NCBI GenBank assembly: GCA_025917655.1
Contig: CP084611.1
Span: 4,712,001 to 4,776,000 of the forward strand
Source: Chlorella sorokiniana
Taxonomy: Eukaryota; Chlorophyta; Trebouxiophyceae; Chlorellales; Chlorellaceae
Direction of reading: 5' to 3'
Length of the DNA: 64,000 nucleotides
Each line of letters begins with the position of its first letter. Position 1 is the first letter of the stretch. Made by a program: the position numbers and the translations under genes. Below, piece after piece: positions 31,631 to 43,976 of the stretch. Under the pieces are notes generated by a model that was not told where the DNA came from, did not search any database, and saw nothing but the letters and a program-made list of their open reading frames with translations.

Positions 31631-34339
31631 ATGTCGCTGGCCCTCCAGCCCGCCCAGTACTTTGGGCGAGATGTTTGCCGGCGGCAGCAGGTTGCGGCAG
31701 CGCTGCCTCCTTGGAGATCCAGCCAAAGGTGTCAAATCACGGATGTGAAGGTCCGGGCAGGCAGGCAAGATGCCGGCTGGGACAGCGGCAGCGGTGGCGA
31801 TGACGGCGACGGTCAGCAGGACCTGCGCAGGCAGGCTCGCCTCCTTAATGAGCTCTTCTTTGCCCCGTCGGCTGCTGAGGCACATGGTGATGCTGCAGGT
31901 GCGCAGGTTTGGGATGCATGGCCAGCTCTGTTGCGTCGGTCCAGCCCGCGACAGCAGGGCAGGCTGCTCCAGGCTCCCCCGCCCCCTTCAATCCTGTCCT
32001 CATTCTTGCCACACGTCCTCCTTTCAGCCGACCCTGTCGAGGGGCTCCAGCCTGGCAGCGCAAGTGCCTCGGCGGGGCCGCTGGAGATCCAAGACCTGCC
32101 GCTCTGGCGGGTGCAGTGGGCCGCGCTGCCGGGCAGCCGCGAGGTGCTGCACGTCCAGTGAGGCGCCGCGCTGCGCCGCGCCGCGCTGCGCTGCGCTGCG
32201 CTGCGCTGCGCTGCGCATTCTCCTGCACCGCTGTGGGGTATTTTCTGCTCATGGCGCCCCCACTGCAAGCGCCACGCTCCCACGCCAGAGCAGCCAGCGA
32301 CGGAACGCCGGCTCAAACCCACCCCCGCCGCGTTTGCGCCGCTCCCGGCAGCGTGCCGCATTACTGCGCCATGTTTGAGCGCCTCTTCCGCCAGCCCCGC
32401 CCCTGGCGCTTTGGCCACGTGTACCTGCCTGAGGGCAGCAAGAATCTGGGCAGCCCCGAGTACGCGCTGGCGCCGGGAACCAAGGTGGGGCGTGTGCAAG
32501 CAGTGTGGTGTTCATATGCGTGCGTGTGGTGCAGGCAGCGCGCGCTCACAGCTGCTCATGCTGGTTTTGTTGGGGGTATCGAGGCTGGATCGTGGGGGAT
32601 GGTCGTTGCTGTGATGGGAAAAGGGAGCGGGAATTGGTGCGTGGGTGCAGGCTGCACAGGGCATGGGAAGTTGGGGCGCAGCAACCCCTGCGTGGCGCCG
32701 CTCGAGGCTGAGCGCCAGGTCGAGCGCCGAGCTGCCTTCTCGGGCGAGGCCAGCACGCTGCCGGGCAGCCGGCTGCCCTGCCCTCACTGCGTCCCCCTGC
32801 TGCCCTGCCCATGCTCCTGCCTGCCGCAGGCGCCGCTGGCGGGGACCTTGATGGAGGTGCTGCAGGCGGTGCGGTTTGGCGACGGCCGGCTGCTGGTGCT
32901 GGCGGTGGGGGTGGCGCGGTTCCGGGCGGTGCGGGAGTTACAGGCGGTACCGTACTGCCGCGCCGACGTGGAGCTGCTGCTGGACGCGGAGGAAGCGCAG
33001 CGCTGGGAGGGCCTGGCGCTGCAGGCCGCCGACGGCGCCGCACGCGGCCTGGGCGGCGGCGACGGCGGCCAGCCGGAGCTGGCGGCGCTCATGCGCGCTG
33101 TGCCTGCTGCGGCGCGGCAGGCGGCGGCCGCACACAGCCTCGCCTGGCTGGAGTACGAGCTGTCCGAGGCGCGGCAGAGCGGCGGCGGCGACGGCGGCGG
33201 CGATGCCCCAGCCGTCATCGACGGCAGCCGCCCGGCGAGGCCCAGCTGATGGGCCGCCGCCTGGCCGCCATCGCGGGCAACGAGGTGATGGAGCTGCCCT
33301 TCTACGAGCCGCTGGCACTGGCGGCAGCGGCGCCGCCGCCGCCGCGGGAGGCGGGCGACGACGACGGCCAGAGCGGCGGCGGCGGCGCCAGCCTGGCGCT
33401 GCAGGACGCGCTGGCCGCGCTGCGCCCTGCGCTGCGCCGTGCTGAGGCCGCCGCCTGCACCCTGGCCACGTCTGCGGCGGCCGCGGCGGTGGAGCGCCAC
33501 CTGGCGCTGCCAGGCGCCGGCCCCGCGGCAGGCGGCGCGCCCGAGCCGCCAGCAGCAGGCGGCGGCGGCGGTCCTCAGCTGGCAGACCCCGCGCGGCTAA
33601 ACTCCGCCGCGGAGCGGGGTGCCCTGGCAGGGGCCCGACGACGTGTTGGAGCCGGAGGGTGAGGCAGGGCCCGGGCAGCGCTCGATTGCACCGCATTCCC
33701 GGCGCTTCTGCTGCCCACCCCTCGCCCTACCCCCATTGACGTGCTTGCGTGATCACTCTCTGCACTGTACGCTTCTTCTTCAGTGTATGCTGCCGCTATA
33801 GCGCCGCGCTTCCCAGCTGCGCGCTGCCTCATGCTGTGCACCTCTGCGAGTTTAGAGCCCCATTCTCTCCGTTCTGTCCAAGGCCCGCCCGCGCCGCTCC
33901 CCGCGTGCAGAGAGCGCTGCCGGCGAGCCCGACAGCCTGGCGGCGGCGCTGAAGCTGGAGGCGGCGGTGTGGCGCGAAATCGACGCCGTGCACGCCCTGG
34001 CCAGCAAGCTGCGCGAACGGGCCGCCCCCTGCAGCAGGGCGTGCGCTGCCTGCGGCCCTGGACCGACGGCCCCGGAGCCGGGGGCGCGGGCGGCGCAGCG
34101 GGCGGCAGCGCTTCGGCGCGGCTGGCGGCCCTGGGCGCGCACCCAGAGTACCCCTCCCTGCGCCGCGCGCAGCGCCTTCCTTTGCGGTGGTGTCCCTGCT
34201 GGGGAACGTGACCGCGGCGGAGGGGCGCCAGGCGTGGGTGGAGGCGGGCAGCACGTGCGCGCGGCTGCGCCTGGGGCTCGCCGCGCTGCGCTCGCACCGC
34301 CGGGTGCTGGCGGCGGTGGTGGCGGTGGAGGGGCTGTGA
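31631..34339 (+). CDS. LON substrate-binding (N-terminal) domain protein
   Basis: A stand-alone LON-domain protein without the ATPase or protease parts. Such proteins are often linked to protein turnover, but the role here is unknown. Exons: 31631-31898, 32028-32157, 32352-32484, 32830-~33658 and 33911-34339. It starts MSLALQPAQYFGRD. Exons 2-3 give DLPLWRVQWAALPGSREVLH, then PHYCAMFERLFRQPRPWRFG and EGSKNLGSPEYALAPGTK. Exon 4 starts with APLAGTLMEVLQAVRFGDGR and VLAVGVARFRAVRELQAVPY, and then has NEVMELPFYEPLALAA. The end has KLEAAVWREIDAVHALASKL and YPSLRRAQRLSFAVVSLLGN. Single-base changes are needed at 33231-33233, 34025-34029 and 34177-34178. A GCTGC repeat lies in intron 2. Confidence 0.85.
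32163..32217. repeat. Pentanucleotide (GCTGC)n microsatellite
   Basis: Seven or more near-perfect units after degenerate GCCGC units, just inside intron 2 of the LON-domain gene, right after its donor site. Confidence 0.9.
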
Positions 34340-34979
34340 TGCATCGCAGTCGACTGAGGCCGCCGGGCTGACGACTGCTGCCCTTGCGGCGCGTCTGGCT
34401 GCTGTAGATCGAGGACTTCTTGTACATTCCACGCACTGTTTTGCTGCCACCTATCAACTGCCATCTTAACCGAATGGCTTGCGTCAACGAGCCCTGTAAA
34501 ATAGAAGCCACCCGCGTGAGCTCTGCAACGGACTTCTGTTGGCGGCGCCTGCTGCGCTGGGGGCGCTGGCTCCGGCGCCGGCGCCAGCCAATCATTCACA
34601 CCGTTCTGGTGCTTCTGGGCGTCTGAAGTGGGCTCCTTATGCTGTCGGGTTCAAGCTCTCGCCTTTTCCGCCCAATGCCGCTGCCGGGAGTCAACCTCAA
34701 GGGGCGGGCATCTGTCCCGCTCATCGGCGGAAGCTGGCTGTCTTGGCGGCAGGGTTGAGCCACTTCCCCTCCTCATTGGCCACAAAAGGTCTGCTCGCAC
34801 CCATTCCGCCCCTCTTTCATGCGTTGGTATCTCGCTTTCCAGCACCGAGACCCTCTTGAGAGCAAGTCCGAGGCTGCCGAGACAGTGCTCGTACTGGTGC
34901 TCCTGCTGCTGGATTGCCTGTAAGCCAGGCCCCGCTTGCCATCCGCTCCTGTCGCTTGAGAGCCGGCACCAGGCAGCCA
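34340..34979. other. Intergenic between LON-domain and membrane-protein genes
   Basis: Holds the LON gene 3' UTR (TGTAA at 34495-34499) and the upstream region of the next plus-strand gene. No other gene was seen. Confidence 0.5.
34495..34499 (+). terminator. TGTAA polyadenylation signal of the LON-domain gene
   Basis: TGTAA about 155 bases after the stop codon at 34339. Confidence 0.6.
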
Positions 34980-36465
34980 ATGGTGGAGACGCGCAGCGGG
35001 CTGTCGGTGGAACCCGACGAGGGCGAGTCGAGCGGCGGCCGCGCCACGCCCGACGCGCGCCGCAAGGACACCGCCCGCAGCGGCGGCGGCACAGCCATCG
35101 CGGAGCGCTCGGGGGGCGCGGCCGACGCCGCGCCTCGCAGGCTGGTGCGGGCGGCGGGGCCGGCATGGGCGACTCCCAGGCCTACATGCTGCTGGCGCTG
35201 GCGCTCGGGCTGCTGGCAATGCCCTGCGCCCTGACCCCCAAGCTGGTGGGCCCCGCAGCCGCCTTCTGCTGCTGAGAGGCAGCCCAGCAGCCACCGCCCC
35301 CGGAAGAGGAGCGGGCCAGGGTCAGGCTCTGACGGGACTCCTGCTCTGCGCTAGCCGCGCTTGCACTTGGGGAACCCACACTCGGCACGTGTGCTGTTGC
35401 GACTGCCGATCCCGTGACTGCTCCTCTCCCTCTCCGCAGGTCGCCCGTGCTGCGTTTGGCTCCGCCGCCGAGCCGCCGGAGGACCAGCACAGCCACACGC
35501 TGGGCCTGCTGTCCTGCGGCCTGGCCGCCGCCGCCGCCGCCGCCCTCGCGCTGGAGGAGTGCGCACGCAAGCACATGCTGCACACGTTTACGGGTGGGTG
35601 GGGGCTGCAAGTGGCGGCGGTGGTGTTTCTTGGGTGCCTGGCGGGCTTTGGGTGGCGGGGGTGGTGGTGGGCAGCAGCTGCAGGCGGTGGGAGGCGGGGG
35701 CTGCTGCCTGACGGGGCGCAGGCAAGGTGTAGGCAGCCGCTGGGGGTCAGGATGTGGGTTGCTTATGTGTGGGGGGCAGGGTGAGCCTTTGTGAGCAGAC
35801 GCATGCAGCGTGCAGCATCACATGCCTTCCGCCTTCTTCCCCCTCTTTGCCACAGCCGACACCCTGAAGCTGGGGCTGGCAGCCTTCGCCGCCGGAAACC
35901 TGCTGCTCCTGGTGAGAAGCTGACGGCGGGCTGCAATCATGCCCGACGCACCTGGCGCCTGCCGCCGCTGCACCCACATGCATGCCGGGCGCCACGATCG
36001 CTGTCTGCTGGACTGCACCTTTGCGAGGCAGCTCCTCGGTTTCTCACCGCTGAACCAGGCTCACCCTCGCTGCCGCCTCCCACTGCTCCAGCTGCTCTAC
36101 CCAGCCACCCTCTACGCGTCGGCCGCCATCCTCGCCGTCATCTCCCAGGCCGCCACCTTGGCCCTGCCGGCCAGCCAGCTGTTTGTGGCTGCTGAGGACC
36201 GTGGCCGCGTGCTCCGCGATTTCAGGGTGAGCACTCTACCTGTAGTGCACGGCATAGGGTGCGCGGATGTGCTGGATGGATTGACATGTGGGGGTGGGCA
36301 AGGTCGTGGATAGGGAGGTCGGTGACAGCAGGCAGGGTGCAGGTGCGCCGGATATGACTTGCTCCCCCAACGAGAGTCGTGCATCCCCTGTGGCTGAGCT
36401 GGCGTGGGCCCATCCGGGGTCGCCGCCGCCGGGCACCCCCCGCCCCGCCCCCCCGCGCCCCCGCC

Positions 36466-36502
<37 letters not shown>

Positions 36503-37552
36503 ACATGCACGTCACATACATTCCCGCCCCACCCGCCCTCTTCAGCGCCTGCCTTCAAGCATGCGTCACGCCGTGTGGCTGCGCAAGCCCAGCCTGCTGG
36601 GTGGCCTGTACCTCCTCCTCACCGCTGCCTTCCCCGCCGCCGGTCTGGCCTACTTCTTCGCTCCACAGGCACGACAGGCTTGGGCGGCAAAGGGGGATCC
36701 TTTGTGTTGTGCCAGAGGGAGGATTGATTGCAGGCAGCGCGGTGCATGTCCCCGGTCCCATCGGGCAGGGACAAGCCCTATGTCCAGCAGGCAACGTCGC
36801 TCAGCGTGCGGTTGTTGTACCGCTTGCCCCCTGCAGTACACGCTGTACCACGCCCTGGGCTACGTGTACGGCAAGAGCACGCTGTGTGTGTGGCGCGCTG
36901 TGGGCTGGGGCCTCGCCACGCTGGCCCCTGCCATCACTTACACCCTCAAGGTGGGAAGGACAGCTCGGGCCCCCCCGCTGCCTCTGCCGCTGCCCCATGC
37001 TGGCCAGGCAGGCTGGCCCCATGCAGCTGGCCCCGCCTCTATCGTGCGCTGTTGCCGCTGCAGCAAAGGAGTCCCCCTCACCTTTTCTTGCCATGCTCCC
37101 TTTTATTTCGCAGGACAAGGCTGAGAACGAGCTGCTGGCTCGCTCCGTGCCCCGCACCCTCAACCTGGGGCTGATGGGCGCCGCCGTCGGCCACCTGCTC
37201 ATCTTTGGGCCGATCCTGAACATGGTGGGGCCTGGCGGCGGAAAAAAACTGGGGCGCAGTGTTGGGAGCATGTTGCTGCTGTGCCTTGGTGTGACAGAGC
37301 ACATCAGTAGAAGTGCATCAGCTCTGACCAGGCATGGCACCCGCATACTCTGCTGGGTGCAGCTGATGAGTTTGGTGCTGCCGCCCTGCCTCTGCCGCTG
37401 TCCCGTAGGGCCATGGCGGCTTCCTGCTGCCGGGCCTGGTGGCCACCTGGGCTGCCGCCCTGCTGGCATCCATGGCTGGGCTGGCTGCGCCCGAACTGCC
37501 CGCGGCGGCTCCGCTTCTGGAGCAGACTGCAGAGGCTGCGAGGGAGGAGTGA
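34980..37552 (+). CDS. Polytopic membrane protein, uncharacterised
   Basis: The start at 34980 gives an acidic soluble head (MVETRSGLSVEPDEGESSGG) and then the first span, MLLALALGLLAMPCALTPKL, probably ending at a GTGGGC donor at 35245. Later exons begin near 35441, 35854, 36090, 36548, 36838, 37114 and 37410. Each carries hydrophobic segments such as HTLGLLSCGLAAAAAAALAL, LYASAAILAVISQAATLALP, GGLYLLLTAAFPAAGLAYFF, LGLMGAAVGHLLIFGPIL and FLLPGLVATWAAALLASMAG, for about seven or eight spans. It ends in a short acidic tail with TGA at 37550-37552. One frame change near 35150-35165 is needed to join head and first span. No family was recognised. The even spacing of spans suggests a transporter-like or organelle membrane protein. 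Confidence 0.7.
36469..36499. repeat. (AC)n dinucleotide microsatellite
   Basis: About fifteen AC units following a C-rich tract, inside an intron of the membrane-protein gene. Confidence 0.9.
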
Positions 37553-39048
37553 GCAGGATTTGTTTGGAATCGACCCGGGTGCACTTCACCTGGATACACA
37601 CTGGACAGTGCTCAAGCGGCGCAGCGAGCTGCGCCTGAGCCATGTATGATAGGCGGGCAGCGCCGCCGCATGAGACTGCGCTGCCCGCCATGTGACAGAA
37701 GCACCTTTGCTTGCACAATTCGTTTGTGAGGCTGACAGTGCGTGATTCGCCTCGTGTTCTGCCCCATTCATCCATCGCAAATTCTAGCAACTACGCTTTG
37801 ATTTCACCCTCTCTCACGCCACACGCCCTTGTGGCAACCCTGCCCCTGTCTGCCGCCTGCCCTGGCGCCTGTTGCTACCGCCCGGCGGCGCTCCCCGCTC
37901 CACTGGTGGGCCATTGGCCGGATGGGGCTGCCGCCCCGCCGCACGATAGCTAGATGACTGCGGCGGAGGCTGGACTTGAGCCCGAGTCCTGGCAACCCCG
38001 ATGCTGTGAGCAGATGACCCCGCCGACTGACCAAGCGGTCAGGGCTAGTTGAGGCCCGCAGGGTGATGCTTACTGGATGCTGCTTTCAACCATCAACCAT
38101 ACGGGCGATTCTGGCTCTAGAATCCCGTTTCTTTTGTGTTTCATTCCTTCATACCGCCCGCGTCTTCATCTGCACAAAGCATCTGCATGACCACACTTGG
38201 CGCCCTGCTTCCTTTCCGCAGCGCTTGTGTGCCCCCGCCGCTGGCTGGCGGCTGCAACGGTTCTCTGGGCATGCATGGATTGTAAAATGACAACGGCTTT
38301 GGTGTTCCACAAAGAATTTAAGGCACAATCCACACATCGAGATGTTGTGAGAGGACGTGGTTGGAGCAGGAGGGAGAGCCTCGAGGAGAACGGCGGCGGT
38401 GGTCTCCCTTTAATCCCTTTGATTGTGACGAACTTGGGCATGCACGCTGAATGAATAATCGTGCCAAAAATCGTACTGGCGCACCATTATAGCTTGTTCC
38501 CTGGCCTTGAGAACAGGACGGCTGCAAACGGGATGGAGTTGTGCGTTTGGTGCCTTGCTCCACTGCTGCGGCTTGCTGAAGTCATTATTTGAACTACAGA
38601 GCCGCTGAAACTTGCGCCGTAATCTTCTCTAAGCCAACATCGGCCAGGGCGCCGCCGGAAGAAGGTACCGAGCAACTGTCATAATTGAGCTGGAGGGCAT
38701 CGCGTCAAGCGCCAAACAGCTTGCAGCAATGCGCATCTATCATTTCTCCAGTTCGCATTAATTTTGCCTCCCCGCCCTGCACACAACCTGTGTTACTCCA
38801 GCGACTGCTCCGTTGCCGCAAGCTACGTTTATCCGCAGCCTCTCTTCGGAAGCTCTGACACCGGGTTGGCACAAACGAATAGCCCCGGTCACTGCGACAC
38901 CCACGGCTAGGACTGGCCGGCCGTGCCAGCAAGCCCCTCGGCGGGGCCGCCTTCTCACGCCGCCCTCCCCTGGCCCCGTGCTCTCCCTGCGCAAGCCAGC
39001 TTGTCCGCAGTCTCAGGACAGGCACGGCGCCCACACGCAACAGACGCC
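37553..39048. other. Intergenic, 1.5 kb, no gene recognised
   Basis: Between two plus-strand genes. The open frames here look like shadows. The region around 37930-38130 was inspected for tRNA or snoRNA features and none was convincing. Confidence 0.5.
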
Positions 39049-42000
39049 ATGCTGCCCAAGCACGCTGTGGTGCAGCGTACGAGCCGGCCGCCGAGCCACG
39101 ACGGCAGTGAGGCCTTCGAGGGCCGGCCCCTGCTGGGCGGCGGCGGCGTGCCTGTAAAGCAGGCCCCGACGGGCGCGGCGCAGCCAGCCAGCACGGCGGG
39201 GGCAGTGGCATTTGCTGCGCTGGTGCTGCTGTACCTCGGGCGTACACCACAAGCCTCATGGTGAGCACTTTGCCGTCCGCTGGCTCAGCCGGCACATGGG
39301 TGCGACCTCGTTGAGCTCAAATGCAGCCAGCCCACTGTGCCAAACACGACGCCCCTGTAATTCCCTTCCCTCCCAAACAACAACACACTCGCGTCCTCCC
39401 ACTGACATGCTGCCGCCCCTCCCCCCTCCCCCTGCCACCCTGTGCAGGGCGGCGCCCACAGCCGAGACCTGGCCTTCATCAACGCCCACCTCAACGCGAT
39501 TGGCGGCTGCCTGGTGGCCGCCATCCTGGCCCTCACAGCCGCGCTGTGGGTGGCCGGCACGCTGCACGGCTGGGCCTGGCCCGCCCCGCCTCGCTCGCCG
39601 CCGTCCACCTGCTGCTGCTGGCGTACGACCACGGCGGCGATTTTTCTGCGCACGGCTTTTACAACTGGTGCGCCGGGGGTGGGCGGAGGGGGTGTCCGCA
39701 AGGGCGGTGTGCGCGAGGAGTGCGTCATCGTGTGGGTATCAGTGCCTGAGCGAGTGCCTGCGGGGTCACTCGTGCTCAACAGCTGCGCTGCCCTCTGCCT
39801 GCGTGGACAGCTGGCAACAGCTGCCCGCCGTCGCCCGCCCGACCACCCGCGCCGCCGCTCCGCAGGGTGCTGTGCGCTGTGGTGGGCGTGCCTCTGAACC
39901 TGGCGCTGCTGGGGCTGTACTGCTGGTACCGCTCCATGGGGCCCCGCCGCTTTGCCGCCTCGCTGGCCGCGTCCGCCGCCGCGCTGGCTGTCGTCGTCAC
40001 GCTGGCCCTCCTGCACTACCAACGCATCGTGAGGGGGGTGCGCACTGGGTGCTTGCTGCATGACCGCTGTGGCTGTCTGGAAGAGCGCGCCCCTGGTTTG
40101 GCTGCGGCGACAGGTCCACGCCTTGCGTCGCTCAGCACTTGGAGCAAGGACCTCTTGCTGCTGTCGCCCCCGCCACCCGACCCGGCTGCAGCCAGTGCCC
40201 ATGCCACCGCGCCGCTGCACCCCCGCCTCCCCGCAGGCTCACCGCGGCTTCTTCGGGCGCTCGCTGCAGCCTGGCTGCGTGGGGCCGCGCTGCCCGCCGG
40301 GCGCCGAGCCCGACTGCAACTTCCCGCCCACCCTGCCCTTCGTCGACCTGCTGCCCCGCGGCGCCCAAAACTTCTGGACGGGCAGCCAGCGCTGCCCGGT
40401 GAGCCCGCTGCGGCAAGGACGCCGCAGCCGCCTGGCCCTGCAGCCCTGCGCAGGCTGCGTGTGAAGCGGCGGGCAGGCAGGAAGGATGGCAGGGCACAAC
40501 ACGTCGGGACCGCTCAGCCAGCCGCGCCCGCCTGGCCTCCTGCAAGCGAGCGCATCGGCGCGCCTGCCATTCAGCCCACACCCCTGCTGCCTTTCGCCTG
40601 CCACTTCTTTTGTCCACCTGTCACCCCCTCCCTTCACCCGCCCCGATCAAATCACGTCCTCACAAGTCTTTCTGACCCCCGCAGCGCATTCACGGCTTCC
40701 GCGCCACTTTTGACGACGACGGCCTGCTGAAGATGTGGAAGTGCCCCCGGTGCGAAGAGCGAGTACACACCCTTCCCAGACACCCGGCGGTGGCCGCTGG
40801 AGCTGAAGACCCACCGTGGGGCGGCCTATCAGTCCAACGTGATGAGGCGGCTGAAGGTGGGAGCAAGGCTGAGTGGGGCTCCCATTTTTGGGATTCCAAG
40901 AGTTTGGTTTGGGAGCATGGATTGTCTAAAGGGAAGGGGGGGGGGTGTGCTGCTCTTTGGGGGCGCCCAGTGCTGCCGCAGAGATGCCTCGCGTCGCTGG
41001 AACAGGTGAGCTTAGAGCAGCCACCCTGGCAGGCCGCCAAGCCTGGCCCTTGTGGCCGCCGCACCCCTAGCTGCCCCCTGTACCCATCCTGTGCCCTGTT
41101 GGCCGGCCCTGCCGCGCAGGCCGAGCAGTACACCCAGCCGGTGCGGCTGCCGGGGGTGGAGGCGGTGCTGGCCCGCTGCGGCGACGCCCGAGCGGCTGCT
41201 GCTGCGCGTCGAGCGCCGCCTGCAGCGCCCGCCCCCGACCAGCCGCTGGCCCTGCTCAGCACCGCCGCCGCTGCGGCTCCCGGGCCCAGCGCTGTCCGGG
41301 AGCGGAGCGCTGTTGCCGCGGATGCCATGGATGCTGCGGCTGCCATGGATGCTGCGGGCGCATCGACGCCGGCAACTGCGGAGCGGCTCAATGTCCTGGT
41401 CCTCTTCATTGACTCCCTCGGCCGACGCCACTTCTTCCGGCGCATGCCGCGGTCAGCGGCGGCCCTGGAGGGGGTTGCAAGCGCAGGGCACGCCTCGCTG
41501 TACCAGTTCTTCCGGTACCACGTCACCGGCTTCAACACCCAACCCAACAGTGCGCGGCGCCGCGTGTTTCGCCTCGCCTCGCCGGCTGTCACGCCCCACT
41601 AGAGCTGGCCCCGCATGCCCTGCTGCGCTGCTGCGCTGCCCAGCGCACTCCTTGCTGGCAGCAACGAATGCAGCTTGCAAGCATGCGACGGCTGTGACAC
41701 GTGCAGTTGCTGCCCCCTCATGCCAGCCAGCGAGCTGCCTGCACCCCCGCCACTCCCAACCTGCTTGCCTTGTGCCTCCCCTGAATGCTGCAGCCCATGC
41801 CATGTATGCCGGATCGCCGTTTGAGGCCCAGCGTGAGTGGGCATTCTGCAACCAAACAGCGCCGCTGCAGTGTGGGATACGCCTTGACTGGCACATGCAC
41901 ATGCCGGGGGAAGGCATGTGAGGCTGGCGGTCGCGCTCCTGAGTTCCTCTGGCTCGGCGCGTCCCCTTTGCGCGGGTCGAGCGCCCCGGCCTTCCGCTCC

Positions 42001-43976
42001 CCATCCAGTGTCGCCGCTGCCTCCGCTTGCAGGTGCCCAGCCCTTTGGCACGCCTACCGCCAGGCGGGCTACGTGTCGGGCTCGGTGTACAACCTCTGCG
42101 AAGACTGGGGGGACGAGTGTGAGCCCGCGGGCTGTCATTTGTGTGATTGTTGTTTTTCTGCTTTTTGATGAATCTTTCCTTGCTGTCTCAGCGTCCTTGC
42201 TGCCTCAGCGTCCGGATCCAGCGCCCTGCCCTCGCCCACCGCCTCCTCCCCCGCCCCTGGCAGCCCGCTGCCCCTCCGCCGCTGCTGCTCCAGCATCCCG
42301 CCTCCGCCGCTGCTGGCGCCTCTCTTCCCTCCACATTGCGCTGCCTTCCATATCCGTCTGCAGACGACAGCATGCTCACTCCACACGACCACGAGTGGGT
42401 AGCCCCTTTCTGCCTGCCAGAGTACCACCCGGTGACCCCCAACGGCGAGCCGTACCAGGTGCCTGCTGCTGTACCGCATGAAAATACAGCGGGACGACTC
42501 AAATTGCCCCCTCTCGCACTTCAAAGGGCTCTGCTTGCACTCAGGTTGCCTCGGGGCCGGGCACATTGCCTGCCAAGGGCCGGTCCCCTCCCCCTGAGAC
42601 ACAAACATCCCCTGCGCCCTTCCCCCGCCCTCTTCACCTGATTTCCGCCCCATGCCCCTTCCTGTCCCGCCACAGATGTTCAAGGGCGCCTTCTCCATCC
42701 TGCGCCGCTGCCTGCGTGGCCGCCACGTCCACGAATACAACTTCGAGTGGCTGTTCTCCTTCATGCGTGCCTACGACGGCCGGGTGCCCTGGCTGGCAAT
42801 GTCGTCCTTCCATGAGGCTCACGAGGGTGGGTGGGAGGGAGGGTCAGGTGACAGTGGTGTGTTTGTGTGGAGGGTGGGTGAGTGGGTGGAAGGGAAGCAG
42901 GGGTGCAGGGGAGCGTGTGTTGTCAAACGTGCCCACCGTCTGTGCTCCCCGGCACCAGCACAGCATCGCCAGCCCGCGCCTGCCGCCTGCCACTGCGGGG
43001 CCCCTTGTGCCCGCATGGCGCCCGCCTGCTGCCGCGCTTTCCCTCCGCGGCACCCGCCTTTCACGCAGCTTGTCCCTCGCACCTACTTGCCTCTTCCATG
43101 CTCCATGCCTTCCCTCCAATTCTCCATTCCCCGCTTATCCCCCCACACACACACACACACCCACACACCCACACACCCACACACACACACGCACATTGTC
43201 TTTGATGCAGGCACGGGCGAGGTGGTGGCCACCATGGACGGCTCCCTGGCACGCTTCATCTCCCGCCTGGGCCCCTCCCTGCTCAACCGCACGGCGGTGG
43301 TGCTGGTGGCGGACCACGGCGCCACAATGGGCCTCAACTACATGCTGACCCCCAATGGCAGGGTGGGCTGACTGTTTCGGGTGTCTGCTTACATCGGCTC
43401 ATGCGCTTGGGAGGCGGTGTGTGTGCGCGTGTGTGTGTGTGTGTGTGTGTGGGGGGGGCAGGCGGGTTGATTGTGATGATGATAATGTTGTGCGGAACAG
43501 GCGGCTGAGTCTGCGTGGGTGTATGTATGGGCACGCGCCCAGACTGGCCCCCAACAGCGCTCTACCCCTGCTCCACCCGCCACCACCTATCCACAGCACA
43601 TCAACCCTCAAACACCCACCCTTGCCCACCCACCTCCGCATCGCAGATCACAGAGCACAAGATCCCCATGCTCGGCCTGCTGCTGCCCCGCTGGCTGGAG
43701 TCGGCCCACCCTGCCGCCGCGGCAGCGCTCCGCGCCAACGAGCAGCGCCTGCTCACCGGCTACGACCTGCACGCCACCCTGCACCACCTGCTGCACCTGG
43801 GGAGGACGGGAGGGCAGCAGGACGCCCGCGGAGCGTCGGGCGCGCTGGGCCGCCGCGGGCAACGTCACCGCGGCGGTGCGCTGGGGCGCGTCCATGCTGG
43901 AGCCGGTGCCGCCGGGCGCAGCTGCGAGGAAGCTGGCGTGCCGCCAGAGTGGTGCCAGTGCTTCCCGCCGCAGTGA
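39049..43976 (+). CDS. Membrane-anchored DUF229 (alkaline phosphatase/sulfatase-fold) protein
   Basis: The start at 39049 gives MLPKHAVVQRTSRPPSHDGS and about four N-terminal spans (AGAVAFAALVLLYLG, LVAAILALTAALWVAG, PLNLALLGLYCWY, AAALAVVVTLALLHYQ). A large probably extracytoplasmic domain follows with a Cys-rich lead (CVGPRCPPGAEPDC) and then DUF229 landmarks: RLNVLVLFIDSLGRRHFFRR, LYQFFRYHVTGFNTQPN, LWHAYRQAGYVSGSVYNLCE, MLTPHDHEWVAPFCLPEYHP, HEYNFEWLFSFMRAYDGRVP, RTAVVLVADHGATMGLNY and HKIPMLGLLLPRWLE. It ends VPPEWCQCFPPQ at 43976. Asp of FIDS and the DHG motif are likely metal ligands by analogy with the superfamily. The substrate is unknown. At least twelve exons are present. Frame changes are needed at 40744-40748, near 39230, and twice near 43800-43930. 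Confidence 0.85.
43144..43195. repeat. (CA)n/(CCACAC)n microsatellite
   Basis: An interrupted CA repeat in a late intron of the DUF229 gene, immediately before its acceptor. A (TG)n tract of about 26 bases also lies at about 43424-43450 in the next intron. Confidence 0.9.

Noticed and set aside
37930-38130. Possible tRNA or box C/D snoRNA (GATGAC and CTGA-like words)
   Set aside because: No cloverleaf, no B-box and no correctly spaced C/D boxes could be made.
43144-43195. Telomere- or centromere-type repeat
   Set aside because: It is a short interrupted CA microsatellite inside an intron, not the (TTTAGGG)n-type telomere repeat.
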